Positions 1 to 8,257 of a stretch of 64,000 nt of DNA are shown here, in pieces. Numbering within the stretch: the stretch's first letter is position 1; the number at the start of each line of letters is the position of its first letter. Origin of the DNA: Brevibacterium sp. XM4083 (GTDB lineage: Bacteria > Actinomycetota > Actinomycetes > Actinomycetales > Brevibacteriaceae); assembly GCF_006489205.2 (NCBI RefSeq), contig NZ_VFYR02000005.1:288782-352781 (forward strand), read 5' to 3'. The position numbers and the translations under genes were made by a program. A model generated the notes under the pieces. The model had not been told where the DNA came from. It did no database searches and saw only the letters and a program-made list of their open reading frames with translations.

Positions 1-31
1 GTATTGACGAATTCCGTTATATAGTTGTTCC

Positions 32-313
32 ATGATCAGATCGTTCGGCAGTAAGGAAACCGAGCGCATCTGGCATGAGCAATACGTCAAACACGTAGAC
101 CGGATGGTCCAACGAGCGGCTCTGCGAAAGCTCGAATTGATCCACGCGGCGAACGATGTCGAGGATCTGAGGATTCCGCCAGGGAATCGTCTGGAGCGAC
201 TCGTCGGAGATCGTGCGGGTCAGCACAGCATCCGGGTCAACGCGCAATGGCGCATCTGCTTTGTCTGGAGAGAGGGAGGAGCGGACGATGTCGAACTCGT
301 CGACTACCACTGA
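32..313 (+). CDS. higB: HigB-type toxin (RelE superfamily)
   Basis: The 93-residue product matches the HigB / plasmid-maintenance killer family. It has an N-terminal FGSKETERIW segment, a middle LRIPPGNRLERLVGDRAGQHSIRVN segment split here by my reading into the usual family blocks, and a C-terminal WRICFVW strand. The family cleaves mRNA at the ribosome and is neutralised by HigA. Toxin comes before antitoxin, as is usual for higBA, and the two genes overlap by 26 nt. There is no Shine-Dalgarno sequence before ATG 32. A TATAGT hexamer at 20-25 would place a transcript start near the ATG, so a leaderless mRNA is possible. This promoter reading is an inference, because any -35 element lies at or beyond the window edge. 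Confidence 0.93.
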   Translation: MIRSFGSKETERIWHEQYVKHVDRMVQRAALRKLELIHAANDVEDLRIPPGNRLERLVGDRAGQHSIRVNAQWRICFVWREGGADDVELVDYH

Positions 314-608
314 GAGTGACCTGATCGAGCCTGTCCATCCGGGAGAAATCCTGATGGAGGATTTTATCGAGGGTTTCGGGATCACCCAGAACAAGCTTGC
401 AGTGTCCATCGGAGTGCCGCCGCGCCGAATCAACGAGATCGTGCACGGCAAGAGGGGGATCACCGCAGATACGGCGATTCGGCTGGCACGGTACTTCGGG
501 ACCTCGGAGGAATTCTGGATGAACCTGCAGTCAAACTACGAGCTGCGGATCGAACGTCGGACACTGCGGGACAAGGTCGCCGCGATCACGCCGCTGCAGG
601 TTGCGTGA
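288..608 (+). CDS. higA: HigA-type antitoxin, HTH DNA-binding
   Basis: This 106-residue protein has the HigA signature: HPGEILMEDF, then an XRE-type helix-turn-helix (QNKLAVSIGVPPRRINEIV) and the RLARYFGTSEEFWMNLQ segment. It should bind and neutralise HigB and repress the operon. I start it at ATG 288, which has a strong GGGAGGAG Shine-Dalgarno about 8 nt upstream; the open frame extends further 5' but that part is inside higB. The overlap with higB suggests translational coupling. About three quarters of its residues match the N-terminal domain of the fusion protein at 2114-2881, so the two are recent paralogues. Confidence 0.93.
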   Translation: MSNSSTTTESDLIEPVHPGEILMEDFIEGFGITQNKLAVSIGVPPRRINEIVHGKRGITADTAIRLARYFGTSEEFWMNLQSNYELRIERRTLRDKVAAITPLQVA

Positions 609-828
609 CGCGTGTCCGAAATAACGATGAACATTGTCGTTGACCAGCGTGCTCGACGTTTGGGATTGTTGTGAAGTACCAATTCAATGTAAATCGTCAG
701 TGGCGCACCCCGCGGGCAGGGCGACTGAGATCTCGTCGTGCTTGTACTCACTCGAGCCGGCGACTGTCTGGTGTCTAATTTGATCGGTTCTGTTCAGTCG
801 ATGCGCGAACACAATAGGCTGTTGTCCG

Positions 829-1287
829 ATGGCCCTTTCAACTCGTACCGCAGCGCGGGTAATTTTGCTCGATCCCTCGTCACGCGTGTTGCTTTTCGAG
901 GGACGCGATCTTTCAGATGGTGACGATATCGTGCGATTCTGGTTCACGGTGGGCGGCGGCGTAGAACATGATGAGTCTCTCACCGACGCTGCCGCGCGTG
1001 AGCTGCGTGAAGAAACCGGACTGACTGGATTGTCGATAGTGGGCCCGTTCCATCGCCGAGTTGCGAACTTCCTCAACCACGGCGAACGCGTCCTTCAGAC
1101 CGAACATTTCTTCGCCGCGCGAGTCACCGCTGCCTCAGCACTCAAGTGCGAGGGATGGACGGAGCTGGAACGTGTAGCGATGACACGGTGGCGATGGTGG
1201 TCGCAGGCTGAGCTGAAAAGCACGACCGTAACGTACTTTCCCAGGAATCTTCCGCAACTTATCGCGAGGGCAATTGAGCTTGTTTAA
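829..1287 (+). CDS. Nudix hydrolase
   Basis: The 152-residue protein carries a complete Nudix box at about residues 43-65: a Gly, five residues, Glu, seven residues, then RELREETGL. This motif binds the divalent metal that hydrolyses a nucleoside diphosphate linked to another group. The substrate cannot be read from sequence. The start at ATG 829 lacks a clear Shine-Dalgarno. About 220 bp of relatively AT-rich DNA without a gene precedes it, and a near-perfect ribosome-binding site for the next small ORF overlaps its stop codon, so the downstream genes may be co-transcribed. Confidence 0.85.
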   Translation: MALSTRTAARVILLDPSSRVLLFEGRDLSDGDDIVRFWFTVGGGVEHDESLTDAAARELREETGLTGLSIVGPFHRRVANFLNHGERVLQTEHFFAARVTAASALKCEGWTELERVAMTRWRWWSQAELKSTTVTYFPRNLPQLIARAIELV

Positions 1288-1298
1288 GGAGGATCACG

Positions 1299-1442
1299 AT
1301 GGAAACGTTCACCTCTGCGTCTGGCGTCGGATCGGGGGGCTTCGCTGATCGTCTTTTGGCGCGTACTCTAACGACGGTCTATGATTCGCACGCCATTGCT
1401 GACGTCTTCTGCCGCGTCCCATGTCAGGCTGAGTTCCGATGA
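1299..1442 (+). CDS. 47-residue mini-protein, coupled to acetyltransferase
   Basis: A short open frame starts at ATG 1299 and ends with TGA at 1440-1442. It is preceded by a full AAGGAGG Shine-Dalgarno at 1286-1292 with ideal spacing. Its stop overlaps the start of the next gene as ATGA. The predicted product begins METFTSASG, is mildly mixed in composition, contains two cysteines near the end (FCRVPC) and has no membrane segment. I do not recognise it. It may be a real small protein or a leader peptide whose translation opens the acetyltransferase start. The ribosome-binding site and the overlap are what support it; the amino acid sequence gives no family clue. Confidence 0.5.
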   Translation: METFTSASGVGSGGFADRLLARTLTTVYDSHAIADVFCRVPCQAEFR

Positions 1443-1840
1443 CTGTTGAGTTTCAGATTTCGCCCGACCTCGATGACCGGAAGCTGTCGGACCTGCACCA
1501 TCAGGCATTCGGAACAGAGTCGACGGCAGTTTTCCCGTGGTCAGCTCGTCTCGAACGGCACAGCATCTTCTGGGTGACGGCAGAGGTCGAACAGCATCTT
1601 GTCGGATTCGTCAATGTCGTTGGGGACGGCGGTGCCCACGCCTTCATCCTCGATACCGCTGTACTGCCGGCATACCAAGGTCAGGGTCTTGGCTCCAAGC
1701 TCATCGACATGGCAGTTGCCGAAGCCCGCGACCGAGGATGTGAGTGGATGCACGTCGATTTCGAGCCTCGCCTCGCAGACTTCTATCTGAAAGCGAACAG
1801 GTTCTATCCGACGCAGGCGGGACTGCTTCGGTTGCAGTGA
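1439..1840 (+). CDS. GNAT family N-acetyltransferase
   Basis: This 133-residue protein has the GNAT acetyl-CoA-binding motif A at about residues 79-95 (AVLPAYQGQGLGSKLI), with Q/GxGxG/A geometry. It also has the C-terminal FYLKANRFYP element typical of the fold. It should transfer an acetyl group from acetyl-CoA to an amine; the acceptor is unknown. Its ATG is embedded in the stop codon of the preceding mini-gene (ATGA), so it is probably translated by re-initiation. The product is short for the family but contains the core. Confidence 0.82.
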   Translation: MTVEFQISPDLDDRKLSDLHHQAFGTESTAVFPWSARLERHSIFWVTAEVEQHLVGFVNVVGDGGAHAFILDTAVLPAYQGQGLGSKLIDMAVAEARDRGCEWMHVDFEPRLADFYLKANRFYPTQAGLLRLQ

Positions 1841-2113
1841 GGATCGTCCGTGCAGCAATGTCCCCGAATTCCGGTGCGAAACGACACTCTGGCGCGCCAT
1901 CAAAGTATGGTCCCCAGCATCTGGGAGAGGCACCCAGCGACTGGGTGTCGACCGAGAGCCTGTCCGTGAAGGATGATCTGTGACTAATGTTCGCCATACC
2001 GATTAGCTCGAAGGTGTCAACGGAGTTCTAGCGTGACAGCGCAATATTTGTTCTAATGACCAAAAACGGATCTGTTTCACACTGACGGACGTCGCACGTA
2101 AGGGCTGGGGTCG

Positions 2114-2881
2114 TTGACTCGCGTTGGCAAGATCGAGCCGATCCACCCAGGGGAGGTCCTCATTGAGGACTTCATCGAGGGATTCGGTGTGACCCAGAAC
2201 AAACTCGCCGTGTCGATCGGTGTGCCCCCGCGGCGGATCAATGAGATCGTGCACGGCAAGCGCGGGATCAGCGCAGACACGGCACTGCGCCTCGCGAGGT
2301 ACTTCGGTACGTCTGCGGAGTTCTGGATCAATCTGCAGAGTCACTACGAGCTCGACCGTGCGGAAGAACACGCGGGGGAGCAGATCGCGTCGATCACCCC
2401 GCTGAGCGTCGCGTATCGCGTAATGGGCGAAGCTATCCAGAGCGCGGCACCCGACACGTCTGGCTTTACCCTGCAGGTCTACGTGCCTACTGATCAAGTC
2501 GCTTCGGCGCGGCAGTTCTATGCCCGTCTCTTCGGGCGAGAACCCGACTTCGAACCTCACGATGACTTCCTTGAGTGGGCACCGATCGCCGGGCAGGAAT
2601 GCTTTTTCCAGGTGGCTGGCCGGTCGCCCGCACTCGCTCTGGGAAGCCGAGTGCGGTTCCGTGTGCGCGATCTTGCGGCAGCTGTGGCGTTCTTGGACGA
2701 GTGCGGCATTGCGCATTCAGTTCCCGCTCGGTTGCCGGATGTGGTCGCCTTTCTCAACTTCGCCGATCCGTGGGGCAATCAGCTCGGTTACTACGAGGAC
2801 CTTGTGCCGACAGAACAGCAACGGACGTACTCGGGTACCTCGGTATCCGACGAATCTCAGTTCGAAGACCATCAAGTCTGA
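2114..2881 (+). CDS. HigA-like antitoxin domain fused to a VOC domain
   Basis: The 255-residue protein has two parts in one unbroken frame. Residues 1-95 are a HigA antitoxin domain with the HPGEVLIEDF motif and the XRE helix-turn-helix. Residues about 117-232 are a glyoxalase/bleomycin-resistance (VOC) domain, running from FTLQVYVPTDQVASARQFY to FADPWGNQLGYYE, the usual terminal strand. The start is TTG 2114; an in-frame stop at 2099 leaves no room for an earlier one, and the first residues align with HigA. No HigB reading frame precedes it. It may be a regulator that senses a small molecule through the VOC domain, or an orphan antitoxin with an added domain. The architecture is seen; the function is inferred. 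Confidence 0.85.
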   Translation: MTRVGKIEPIHPGEVLIEDFIEGFGVTQNKLAVSIGVPPRRINEIVHGKRGISADTALRLARYFGTSAEFWINLQSHYELDRAEEHAGEQIASITPLSVAYRVMGEAIQSAAPDTSGFTLQVYVPTDQVASARQFYARLFGREPDFEPHDDFLEWAPIAGQECFFQVAGRSPALALGSRVRFRVRDLAAAVAFLDECGIAHSVPARLPDVVAFLNFADPWGNQLGYYEDLVPTEQQRTYSGTSVSDESQFEDHQV

Positions 2882-3141
2882 GGGCCATGCCGATGGCACG
2901 GCGAGACTGCCCAATGCCGAAGAGAATCGACGATGCCCCGAACCAACGTGTATGACGGAGTGGTCCTACGCAGGCTCTGACACTCACACTTTGCCGGCTT
3001 TTGCAGTGGTAATCGGGCAACATGTTCGCATGCGGACGAGCGCGGATTCGTCGGCACCAGCACATCCCTCAAGCACGCCTATGAATGCGATGATGAGGAG
3101 CCGATGTTCGGCCCGCCCAACCATCACTGCGAAGGGATCGA

Positions 3142-3387
3142 ATGACGATGACATCCGACCGTGGGAGGTTTGTGCGCCGACTCGTCGCCGTCGGCATCGC
3201 CATTTCGGGGTGGGCGATCGCACTCCTCGTCGTCCGCGTGGGGTTGGACTGGTCAGATTCGCAGCCGTATGCACCCTGGGTTGAGACGTACTACATCGTT
3301 CTTGCCATCACGGCTGTGCTTCTCGCTGTCGTGGCAACCGTCACCGGAGGACTGCTGTGGCATCGAGCCCGACTTCGCCCCGAGTGA
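3142..3387 (+). CDS. Small membrane protein, two TM segments
   Basis: The 81-residue product has two hydrophobic helices, at about residues 13-33 (ending LLVVRVG) and 50-72 (IVLAITAVLLAVVATVTGG). A short polar loop containing WSDSQPYAPW joins them, and both ends are basic. A GAAGGG Shine-Dalgarno lies just before ATG 3142. I do not recognise a family. It stands alone between the HigA-VOC fusion and the DUF1801-like gene, with about 260 bp upstream in which I see no gene. Confidence 0.6.
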   Translation: MTMTSDRGRFVRRLVAVGIAISGWAIALLVVRVGLDWSDSQPYAPWVETYYIVLAITAVLLAVVATVTGGLLWHRARLRPE

Positions 3388-3721
3388 ACCGAGACGTGAA
3401 TCGGTCGCCCGAAGCACATGACGGTCATCGTTGACCGGAGCGATGCCCGACCGGAAGCGCCCGGGTCTGCTGAGCCGAGGCCGGCGAGACCTGCCCGGAC
3501 AGACGCTGACTGTCCTGCGACCAATGGGCACCAGATGATGAGTGTCGTTTAGACTGAACTCGGTGGCGCTCAGCGTCACCTCCTGCACTTCCACGTGAGG
3601 ATCACGTGAATCATCGCGGAGAGACTTGAGTTCCTCAGGACAAGTCCGGATGGGGTGCGGCGCTCCAACGCGCCGACTTCTGCCCGCCGATGTTCGACAT
3701 CGGCCGATGAAAGGACATGAC
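3388..3721. other. Intergenic stretch with two CACGTGA repeats
   Basis: No gene with a start and ribosome-binding site is convincing here. The only structure I see is a pair of CACGTGA heptamers at 3592-3598 and 3603-3609, 11 bp apart in the same orientation, each containing the palindrome CACGTG. They lie about 115 bp before the DUF1801-like gene and could be a regulator site, but this is speculative. Confidence 0.35.
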
Positions 3722-4075
3722 ATGTCATCGAAAGATGAGAAGAACCTCACGCAGGTCATCGACAAGATCGCAGCCATGGATGAGCCGAGACGCTCGACTA
3801 TGCAGCAGGTGCACGACCTCATCGTGGCGACCGCACCGGAGCTCAAACCCAGGATCTGGTACGGGATGCCCGCCTACGCCGCCTCCGCGAGCACTCCGGC
3901 ACTGATCACCCTGCGCAACGACGAACGGCTGAACCTCGCGCTCACCGAGAAGGCTCCCTTCCGAGCTGCAGGTGGTGAGGACGGCTCGCTCATGCCTGCG
4001 GCCTGGTACTTCGAGACCGTGGATGCCGACGCGGAGAAGCGAATCGCGGAGATCGTTCGCTCGGTGGTTGGCTGA
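3722..4075 (+). CDS. DUF1801-like protein
   Basis: The 117-residue protein resembles the DUF1801 (YdhG-like) family. It has an N-terminal helical region ending RRSTMQQVHDLIVATAPEL, then the typical WYGMPAY motif and a C-terminal strand/helix pattern. Biochemical function is not established for the family. I start at ATG 3722 (MSSKDEKN) because the family begins close to this point; the open frame extends 32 codons upstream without family similarity. A strong inverted repeat follows the stop, so it is probably a single-gene transcript. Confidence 0.75.
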   Translation: MSSKDEKNLTQVIDKIAAMDEPRRSTMQQVHDLIVATAPELKPRIWYGMPAYAASASTPALITLRNDERLNLALTEKAPFRAAGGEDGSLMPAAWYFETVDADAEKRIAEIVRSVVG

Positions 4076-4087
4076 CAGCATTGCACA

Positions 4088-4126
4088 GTGCTCTTCCCGG
4101 CGATGGGCTCTCGCCGGGAAGAGCAC
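4088..4126 (+). terminator. Terminator-like hairpin after DUF1801 gene
   Basis: A perfect 16-bp inverted repeat: GTGCTCTTCCCGGCGA at 4088-4103 and its exact complement at 4111-4126, with a 7-nt loop. There is no T-tract, which is common for actinobacterial terminators. It lies 13 nt after the stop at 4075. Confidence 0.75.
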
Positions 4127-4298
4127 GGGTCGGTGCCCGAGTGCTCCTGAGCAGACCTGTTCAGGCCATGCACGGATGTGGCAAGATGGCTTTCCTCAGA
4201 TGAGGCAACGGGGTCGAAGAGTGCGGTGACCCGGACGGCGGCTGAACGCCGTGCCCGCTCGATCTGAGTTTTCCGGATTCCTCGAAGGAGAGTGCGCG

Positions 4299-5447
4299 AT
4301 GTCAGAGTCAACGGTTCGCTTCAGCCCGGACAACAGCAATGTGCTCTCGTGTCTGGGCGGTCTGCAGGAACTCGCGGGCTCTTGGCGCGGACACGGATTC
4401 AACCTGATCTCCCGACCCGACTACTCCGGGCACGCGAATCTCTATCTCCAGCTCAACCAGACCGAGGAAACCTACGACGTCACACCGATCGGCTCACCGG
4501 TGCCCAACCGTGCCTGCGGCGGAGACGGCGTCGATCTCCACGGCCTCACCTACCTGCACAAGGTCAGCGACAAGGACACCCACAGCGCGCTGCAGATCGA
4601 ACCCGGCATGTGGATGATCCAACCACCGGCCGAATATCCGCCCCTGCGCAACCCCTCGAACGGGCAGATCGTCTACCGCATGTCGTCGATCCCGCACGGC
4701 AACACCCTCATCGCCCAAGGAACGGTCGTGCCGTTCTCCGGTGTGCCACCGGTGCTTCCGATCGGCGACCAGCCGTACGGCTACTCGGACTTCCTCTCGT
4801 TCAACAGCACCCCGATCACCGGCGTGACACCGCCTGAGGAAGCGATCATGAACGCGGCAGGCAGTTCGGAGGCCGGAACTTCACGCACCGACCACCTCAA
4901 ACCGTTCCAGCAGTTCGACCTCAGCGTCCCCGAAGGCCCGGAGAACCCCCGCACTCCCTATGACACGCACCCTGCGGAGCCACCGCTGCCCGACCACATC
5001 CTCGGCGTGCCGATGCAGGACGTCGTCAACGATCCCATTCGCCTTCTCCAAGCCGATATTCATGACAAAGTCGAGGCCGGTTACTCGATCGACGGAGTCG
5101 CGATCAACGTGATGACGCAGGCCAAGGTCGGCTTCCGCAAACACCGGAACGACCCGTATGGCCCGCACGTCACCGTCGAACCGCAGCTCGCCGAGGGCGG
5201 TCTGACGAACTCGCCCTTTCTGCTCGGGGGCGTGCCGACGGGAGACAAAGGGCCGAACGCGCAGACCACCCTCGTCTACGCGACCATGTGGGTTGAGAGG
5301 CTCACCCATCCGGACCAGCCGACGATCATGCAGATCCAATACGCACAGATGTGCGTCCTCAACTTCCGCATCCTGCTCATGCCGGACCAGGGCATCGTCG
5401 GTTGGCCGCACATCTCGGTGGCCACACTTCGCAAGACCTTCGGCTGA
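4299..5447 (+). CDS. Uncharacterised protein with nitrobindin-like N-terminal motif
   Basis: This 382-residue protein begins at ATG 4299, with a GAAGGAGA Shine-Dalgarno 8 nt upstream. There is no signal peptide or membrane helix. Near residues 20-33 it has LQELAGSWRGHGFN, which resembles the LxGxWxGxG opening strand of lipocalin/nitrobindin-type heme-binding barrels. The remainder is rich in beta-strand-like segments and Pro/Gly turns, and the C-terminal third (TTLVYATMWVERL onward) looks like a second barrel. I do not recognise a characterised homologue. A heme or hydrophobic-ligand carrier is possible but unproved. Confidence 0.6.
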   Translation: MSESTVRFSPDNSNVLSCLGGLQELAGSWRGHGFNLISRPDYSGHANLYLQLNQTEETYDVTPIGSPVPNRACGGDGVDLHGLTYLHKVSDKDTHSALQIEPGMWMIQPPAEYPPLRNPSNGQIVYRMSSIPHGNTLIAQGTVVPFSGVPPVLPIGDQPYGYSDFLSFNSTPITGVTPPEEAIMNAAGSSEAGTSRTDHLKPFQQFDLSVPEGPENPRTPYDTHPAEPPLPDHILGVPMQDVVNDPIRLLQADIHDKVEAGYSIDGVAINVMTQAKVGFRKHRNDPYGPHVTVEPQLAEGGLTNSPFLLGGVPTGDKGPNAQTTLVYATMWVERLTHPDQPTIMQIQYAQMCVLNFRILLMPDQGIVGWPHISVATLRKTFG

Positions 5448-5472
5448 TCGCCCAGCGCCATCCACGATCGCC

Positions 5473-5757
5473 CTACGGCATGAACGAACGCCAGCGGCCC
5501 TTTCGCCGCTCGAAGGCGAAGCGCTCTGAGCGCAGTCGGCGGATGCGCGTGACGACATCCGGGGCGTAGCTGAACGCCGCGTCGGTGTCAGCGAGTCCGT
5601 CGAGCACCGCAGGGTATCTCTCGACGGCCAGTTCGATGCGACGGCACAGGATCACGCGGGTATCCGCCGATGACGGTGACCGCTCGAAGTCGAGGATCAT
5701 CCGATCATGCGCGGAGAGCTCGTTGACGGTGCCTGGAACCACGACGCTCAGTCTCAC
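5473..5757 (-). CDS. DUF3263 domain protein
   Basis: The 94-residue product matches the actinobacterial DUF3263 pattern: LSAHDRMILDFER at the start, an RRIELAVERYPAVLDGL helix in the middle, and PDVVTRIRRLRSERFAFERR at the end. In the family the middle helix normally reads RYYQxLNxL; here it diverges (ERYPAVLDGL). The function is unknown; the basic C-terminus and compact helical pattern suggest nucleic acid binding. The start is GTG 5757 with no good Shine-Dalgarno. It faces the preceding gene, with only 25 bp between the stops. Confidence 0.7.
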   Translation of the reverse strand: MRLSVVVPGTVNELSAHDRMILDFERSPSSADTRVILCRRIELAVERYPAVLDGLADTDAAFSYAPDVVTRIRRLRSERFAFERRKGRWRSFMP

Positions 5758-5858
5758 ACGAACCCATCGACGTATACGAACCCCGAGGTCACAGCGCCGA
5801 GGTTCGCATCACGTCGATCAGGCGAGGAGTCCGATCAGTGCAGGCGGGAGGCGATACC

Positions 5859-7004
5859 TCAGTGCCCCTTCGCCTCGTACTTCTTCGGCTCGGGCAGGCC
5901 GCGCTCAGCCCGCACTCGGCGCGAGACGGATTCGACCGCGCGGAGGGCGTCGACGACCATCTCCGGGGTCACCGGGAACGGCATGTTGTGGATCGTCTCC
6001 TCGGGCACGGTCGCTGCCTTCGCCACCGCTTCAAGCTCCTTCGTGTCATCGGGACTCAGCCCCACCTCGGTGAGGGTGTTGGGCAGACCGACGAGGGTCG
6101 TGAACTCGATGAAGTCCTCGATCTCCTCGGCATCGGCGCCTTCCATGATCAGCTGGGCGAGAGTACCGACGTTGACCTTCTGCCCGTGGGCGAGACCATG
6201 CGTCTGCGGAGCCGCGGTCAGCCCGTCGTGGATCGCATGGGCAGCGGCCAGCCCACCGGCCTCGAAGCCGAGACCGGACAGCAGGGTGTTCGCCTCGACG
6301 ACGGCCTCGAGGGCCGGGGTGACGGTCTTCGCGTTGACCGCGTCGATCGCCGCCATTGCGTTGTCGTGGAGGATTTCCCAGCTCAGATGCGCCAGCGCGG
6401 TGCCGGCCTGGGTCGGGCGGCCGCCGGACATCGTCTCGCCGGTGCCGCGTGCCGTGGCCCGCGCTTCGATCCAGGTCGCGAGCGCATCGCCGATGCCGGC
6501 GATGAGGAAGTTCACCGGTGCGTTCGCCACGAGCTGGGTGTCGATGAGGACGAGATCGGGGTTCTTGTGGAAGAAGCGGTACTCGAGGAATTCGCCGTCA
6601 GCGGTGTAGACGACCGACAGGCCCGAGGTCGGGGCATCCGAGGACGCTGCGGTGGGAATCGATGCCCACTTGATGCCGGCCTTGTGCCCGGCGGCCTTGG
6701 CCGAATCGATCGCCGAACCTCCGCCGAGGCCGACGACGACATCGTGACCGCCCGACCGGATGCGATCGACCAGTCCGTCGATCGTCTCGGGGGTGGCGAA
6801 TCCGCTGAACGACTCGCGGACTACGTCGATGCCCGCGTCGGTGAAGCTCGTCTCGATCGGTGCTTCGACGAGTCCCCAGACGGTGTCGTCGGCGATGAGC
6901 AGTGGAGTGGTGCCGAGGGGTTCGAGATGTGCGGCGAGGTCGGCGATGACGTTCTTCCCCTGGACGTAGTGCGAGGGGCTGGAGAATGCGTACTGGGTCG
7001 TCAT
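5859..7004 (-). CDS. gldA: NAD-dependent glycerol dehydrogenase
   Basis: The 381-residue protein is a group III metal-dependent alcohol dehydrogenase of the GldA type, oxidising glycerol to dihydroxyacetone with NAD. It has the GLGGGSAIDSAKAAG nucleotide-binding loop, and the family segment TAASSDAPTSGLSVVYT follows. Metal ligands are visible as Asp in GIGDALATW, His in AAAHAIHDGL and His in THGLAHGQKV. Length fits the family. An AGGAAGGA Shine-Dalgarno precedes ATG 7004. The adjacent LysR gene points the same way 161 bp upstream and may or may not control it. The C-terminal ~20 residues are basic and family-atypical. Confidence 0.93.
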   Translation of the reverse strand: MTTQYAFSSPSHYVQGKNVIADLAAHLEPLGTTPLLIADDTVWGLVEAPIETSFTDAGIDVVRESFSGFATPETIDGLVDRIRSGGHDVVVGLGGGSAIDSAKAAGHKAGIKWASIPTAASSDAPTSGLSVVYTADGEFLEYRFFHKNPDLVLIDTQLVANAPVNFLIAGIGDALATWIEARATARGTGETMSGGRPTQAGTALAHLSWEILHDNAMAAIDAVNAKTVTPALEAVVEANTLLSGLGFEAGGLAAAHAIHDGLTAAPQTHGLAHGQKVNVGTLAQLIMEGADAEEIEDFIEFTTLVGLPNTLTEVGLSPDDTKELEAVAKAATVPEETIHNMPFPVTPEMVVDALRAVESVSRRVRAERGLPEPKKYEAKGH

Positions 7005-7165
7005 GGGGTCTGTCCTTCCTGCGTGCGGCTTCCCGAGCCGACGCGACGAACCGTGGATGAGACCCGTCGGTCAGCCGATGGGGATCGCTCCTGTGCCGGA
7101 GCGCGCGGCCAGTCTATGCCCGTCGCCGAGGCGTCTCCACCTGACAAGGTGACTGTTCGATCACG

Positions 7166-8128
7166 TCAGCGACGTCCGGCTCTGCTTGGATCCCCGTGGC
7201 CAGCGGTTTTGCCGCTGTCGCCGTCGCCGTCGCCGTCGCCGGCGTCCTCCGCCTCGGCGTCGTCGAGAAGCTCGACGAGGGCGGTGAGCGCGGGCGGCTG
7301 CCAGCGGCGCTGGTGACAGATGAGCGAGATGCTCCAGTGGAGTGCTGCGTCGCGCAGGCCCAGGGTGACGACGCCCGGGGCCTGTCTGACAGCCGATTCG
7401 GGAAGCAGGGCGATGCCGAGCCCGTTGCGGACGAACGCGAGGATCATCGCCGCTGTCGAGGATTCGACCATGACCGATCTGCGCAGGCCCACCGCGCGGA
7501 AGGCATCGTCGGCGATCGCGCGGAGTCCGAAGCCGGCAGGGAAATCGATGAACGGATCCTCAGTGATGTCGGCCAAGGTCACGGTCGACTGCGTGGCGAG
7601 CTCATGGTCATCTGCGACGACGAGGACGACCGGAGTGCGCGCGATCTCGCGCACCGACAGCGCCGGATGCGGCGTGGGATCCGAGGAGAACGCCGCGTCC
7701 AGCTGGTTGTCGATGACATCCTGGCGCATGCCCACCGATCCGGTCGGTGAGGAGATGAGCTGCAGCTCGACGGCGGGGTAGCGCTGCCGGAAGCGGGCAA
7801 GCAGGTCCGGCAGGTCGAACGGCGGTTCGAAGGTCGGTGCACCGAGGCGAAGCCGACCGCTGACCACCCCGTCGGCACGCCGCACCGCTGCCAGGGCCGC
7901 CTGCTCATCGGCGAGCAGGCTCTGTCCCCGCATGAGCATCTCCGTCCCGGCAGGGGAGAGGTGGAACTGCCGCGTCGTCCTGATGATGAGCGGCACGCCC
8001 ACCTCGCGCTCGAGGGCCTTGACCCCGGCCGACACCGTGGACTGCGAGACGTGGAGGGACTCGGCGGCACGAGTGAAGCTCTGGGAGTTCGCAACGGCGA
8101 CGAAGTACTCGAGCTGACGAAGATCCAT
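7166..8128 (-). CDS. LysR family transcriptional regulator
   Basis: The 320-residue protein has the LysR winged helix-turn-helix at residues 1-60 (MDLRQLEYFVAVANSQSFTR, then the recognition helix SQSTVSAGVKALE), followed by the periplasmic-binding-like effector domain (about 90-290). The start is ATG 8128; the open frame runs far upstream but only this start fits the family. The last ~30 residues are an unusual Asp/Gly/Glu-rich tail encoded by a hexanucleotide repeat near 7212-7245. It is divergent from an MFS transporter, the classic arrangement for a LysR regulator and its target, with candidate operators between them. Confidence 0.93.
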   Translation of the reverse strand: MDLRQLEYFVAVANSQSFTRAAESLHVSQSTVSAGVKALEREVGVPLIIRTTRQFHLSPAGTEMLMRGQSLLADEQAALAAVRRADGVVSGRLRLGAPTFEPPFDLPDLLARFRQRYPAVELQLISSPTGSVGMRQDVIDNQLDAAFSSDPTPHPALSVREIARTPVVLVVADDHELATQSTVTLADITEDPFIDFPAGFGLRAIADDAFRAVGLRRSVMVESSTAAMILAFVRNGLGIALLPESAVRQAPGVVTLGLRDAALHWSISLICHQRRWQPPALTALVELLDDAEAEDAGDGDGDGDSGKTAGHGDPSRAGRR

Positions 8129-8137
8129 CCACCAATT

Positions 8138-8173
8138 ATCGCATGAGGCGATTTCTCCTATCCGAATTATTCG
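8138..8173. promoter_or_regulatory. Candidate LysR operator between lysR and MFS genes
   Basis: Two inverted repeats lie in the 129-bp divergent spacer. ATCGC-5 nt-GCGAT at 8138-8152 contains a T-N11-A arrangement, the LysR consensus. CGAA-TTA-TTCG lies at 8163-8173. Both are close to the regulator's own start, as expected for autoregulation. This is inferred from symmetry only. Confidence 0.5.
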
Positions 8174-8257
8174 TTGGACACGATGGCTGGGTGGGAGGAC
8201 AGTGGAAAGGGCGTCCGGTGGACAGGGCGCTCCGAGCACCGAGAGGCAGGGACCCGA

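Noticed and set aside
2041..2113. A HigB toxin upstream of the HigA-VOC fusion
   Set aside because: No frame in the 270 bp before the fusion resembles HigB, and an in-frame stop lies at 2099.
2520..3284. 254-codon plus-strand frame overlapping the HigA-VOC gene
   Set aside because: It begins within the VOC domain in another frame and has no family features; it continues through non-coding DNA.
5838..7316. 492-codon plus-strand open frame opposite gldA
   Set aside because: No family resemblance, while the minus strand encodes an unmistakable glycerol dehydrogenase with metal ligands.
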